Source: an uncultured beta proteobacterium (GTDB taxonomy: Bacteria > Pseudomonadota > Gammaproteobacteria > Burkholderiales > Burkholderiaceae_C). Taken from it: a DNA stretch of 6,661 nt. The position numbers and the translations under genes are program-made. The stretch is taken from positions 1 through 6,661 of the forward strand of contig CAILKA010000565.1 in the NCBI GenBank assembly GCA_903834645.1, in the 5' to 3' direction. Below the pieces are notes generated by a model. It was not told where the DNA came from and searched no databases. It saw only the letters and a list, made by a program, of their open reading frames with translations. Position 1 is the first letter of the stretch, and every line of letters begins with the position of its first letter. This document shows, piece by piece, positions 5,105-6,661 of the stretch.

Positions 5105-6661
5105 TCAGGGCACGTACACCACGTCCACCCAGTAGTTCGCTGCGCGCCAGGTGGCGTTCGGGAAAGCCAGGCTCGACCCGTAGCGGTACAGCCCGTTGCC
5201 GGCCCCGGTGACGCTCTGCGGGGCCACGAGCGGGCCGTTCACGGTCGGCGCCGTGGCGTAGTAGTCGAGGGTGGAGGAGTAGCGGCCCCTGGGCGCGAAG
5301 TAGCCGGCCACGACCGTCGTGCCGGCCTTGACGGCCACGGGGTTGGCGAAGTTGACCTGCTGCCAGCCGCTGGCCGTCTCGTTCGTGAACGTGGCCTGCG
5401 CCAGCAGCTGGCCACCCGTGCTCCACAGCGCGCCCACGTGGGTGCCGGTGTTGGTGGAGGCCTTGTAGAACCGCACGACGGAGATGAAGCCGTCGCGCAG
5501 CACCGTCACGCGCACACCCAGTGTCACGCCCACGGTGTCGGGGTCGGCGAGGATGGCGGGCACGGCACTGGGGGGCCACAGCGTGCAGGGGCAGCTCACC
5601 GAAGCCGGATTGACGGTGACGCCGATCCCGGCTGCAGGTGTCTCCAGCCGGCCGCTGTCGTCCACCGCGCGGCTGCGCAGCACGGCCGCGCCCGTCGCGG
5701 CGGGGGTCCAGCCGTAGGACCAGGACTCGCGCCCCACGGCACGGCGCCAGGTTGTGCCGCCGTCGGTGGACACTTCCACGCCGCCCACGCGCCCGCCGCC
5801 GGCATCGGCTGCGGTGCCGCTCACGCTCACCAGCGTCCCCGCCTCCACGCTTGCGCCGGCTGCCGGCGCCGTGATCGTCGAGGTGGGTGGCGCGGTGTCG
5901 GTCGAGGTGCTGGCTTTCACGAGGCCGGCCTGCAAGGTGGCTGGCTGCACCCCCATGTCGGCCAGCAGGTTCACGGTGGCCTGCTGGATGCGCGCATCGG
6001 CAGGCGTGCCGGCGCGGTCGTGCGTGGCGTCCAGCCCCCAGGACCACTGCACGGTGCCGGCACCGAACACGAGCGCTCCGCCGGCGTGCCGGTACAGCGT
6101 CAGCGCGTGCGTGGCCGTGCCCGGAGCGTAGTTCGAGCCGTTGTCCTGCAGCACCGGGGCGTTGGCCACCGTGGTGCTGGACAGCCGCATCAGCCCGGGC
6201 GGGCGCACACCGTTGTCGGCGTCCACGTCCCATTCGTAGCCGAGTGTGCCCAGCGGCAGCGTGATGCTGGCCCCGGGCGCCTGCGTGGCCAGGGGCGTGT
6301 CGCGCCACAACCGCAGCCGGCCCTCGGCGGCCGGCACGGTGATGCCGGCGGTCGCGCCGTCGTTGACGAGGAAGAGCTGCCCGGTCAGCGCGTTCTCGGG
6401 GCGACCACCATCGGCAGGCGGGGAGAAGCGGGCATCGCGCCAGGTGCCGGTCCAGGCCGGGAGGGGGTCGATCTTGGCGTTGGCGAGGGTCTCCTTGTAC
6501 GACACGAGCGTGCGGTAGGGCGTGCGCGAGGTGTCCAGGCTCGGCTCCCAGCGTGTCTTCCAGAACACCTCGTTGCCGCTGAAGAAGGCCAGGTGCAGAC
6601 CCGCGTCGCGCGCAGCCTCCACGTTCGCGCGCTGCGCGCCCGACCAGTACTCGTCGTGCCC
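5105..6661 (-). CDS. N,N-dimethylformamidase beta-subunit-like protein with Ig-like and DUF4082 domains (5' end outside window)
   Basis: The minus-strand frame is open from the right edge to TGA at 5107-5105, giving 518 visible residues; the GTG at 6622 is internal because family sequence continues upstream of it. Visible residues 1 to about 245 match the C-terminal part of the N,N-dimethylformamidase beta-subunit-like domain: GHDEYWSGAQR (1-11), then LAFFSGNEVFWKTRW (24-38), and later a VFGAGTVQWSWGLD block (198-211). About 257-350 is an Ig-like beta-sandwich typical of secreted proteins, with VEVSTDGGTTW (295-305) and SYGWTP (315-320). About 356-518 is a complete DUF4082 domain: CPCTLWP (357-363), VRFYKASTNTGTHVGALW (396-413), ASGWQQVNF (430-438), YRYGSS (492-497) and the ending NYWVDVVYVP. 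Such proteins are normally exported, but the signal peptide would be off the edge. The only cysteines visible are C357 and C359. Amidase activity on dimethylformamide should not be assumed; the substrate is unknown and an adhesion or polymer-related role is possible. Confidence 0.88.
   Translation of the reverse strand, partial: GHDEYWSGAQRANVEAARDAGLHLAFFSGNEVFWKTRWEPSLDTSRTPYRTLVSYKETLANAKIDPLPAWTGTWRDARFSPPADGGRPENALTGQLFLVNDGATAGITVPAAEGRLRLWRDTPLATQAPGASITLPLGTLGYEWDVDADNGVRPPGLMRLSSTTVANAPVLQDNGSNYAPGTATHALTLYRHAGGALVFGAGTVQWSWGLDATHDRAGTPADARIQQATVNLLADMGVQPATLQAGLVKASTSTDTAPPTSTITAPAAGASVEAGTLVSVSGTAADAGGGRVGGVEVSTDGGTTWRRAVGRESWSYGWTPAATGAAVLRSRAVDDSGRLETPAAGIGVTVNPASVSCPCTLWPPSAVPAILADPDTVGVTLGVRVTVLRDGFISVVRFYKASTNTGTHVGALWSTGGQLLAQATFTNETASGWQQVNFANPVAVKAGTTVVAGYFAPRGRYSSTLDYYATAPTVNGPLVAPQSVTGAGNGLYRYGSSLAFPNATWRAANYWVDVVYVP

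Noticed and set aside
5850..5870. GC-rich inverted repeat (GCCGGCTGCCGGC-like) that could be a hairpin
   Set aside because: It is inside the Ig-like domain coding sequence, with no T-run and no gene boundary; Ala/Gly codons alone produce it.
5061..6308. Upstream extension of the dioxygenase frame, suggesting a 683-residue fusion protein
   Set aside because: The extra residues are low-complexity Arg/Gly/His sequence overlapping the dimethylformamidase-like gene in another frame. The PhyH N-terminus begins cleanly at the ATG at 5060.

Overview
The window is very GC-rich, with codon third positions almost all G or C. It looks like chromosomal DNA of a betaproteobacterium, most likely Burkholderiales (Comamonadaceae or the Rubrivivax/Leptothrix side). 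That placement is inferred from the style of the WaaA and phosphomannomutase proteins and the base composition; no rRNA or other marker is present. There are six protein-coding genes, two of them cut by the window edges. I see no tRNA, rRNA, CRISPR array, insertion sequence or phage gene, and coding density is close to 97%.

Layout. 1-545 (+) is the C-terminal end of a DUF1501 protein. It converges, with a 12-base gap, on a minus-strand pair: waaA (Kdo transferase, 558-1892) and algC-type phosphomannomutase/phosphoglucomutase (1889-3277). algC is upstream and its stop codon overlaps the inferred TTG start of waaA by 4 bases (TTGA). An 87-base divergent gap (3278-3364) separates algC from a plus-strand EamA/DMT-family transporter (3365-4279). 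The transporter's 3' end overlaps by 23 bases the end of a minus-strand phytanoyl-CoA dioxygenase-family gene (4257-5060). Upstream of that gene, 44 bases away on the same strand, is the 3' part of a large multidomain gene (5105-6661, continuing past the right edge). It encodes an N,N-dimethylformamidase beta-subunit-like region, an Ig-like domain and a C-terminal DUF4082 domain.

How the genes relate. algC and waaA form a cell-envelope unit: hexose-phosphate isomerisation for LPS/exopolysaccharide sugars, and transfer of Kdo to lipid A. The dimethylformamidase-like gene and the dioxygenase gene are probably co-transcribed. They are the least understood part of the window, since neither has a predictable substrate. 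The transporter and the DUF1501 fragment show no clear functional link to their neighbours.

I looked for an undescribed system and did not find a convincing one. The best lead is the pairing of the dimethylformamidase-like/Ig/DUF4082 protein with a putative Fe(II)/2-oxoglutarate dioxygenase. The long antisense open frames are explained by high GC.
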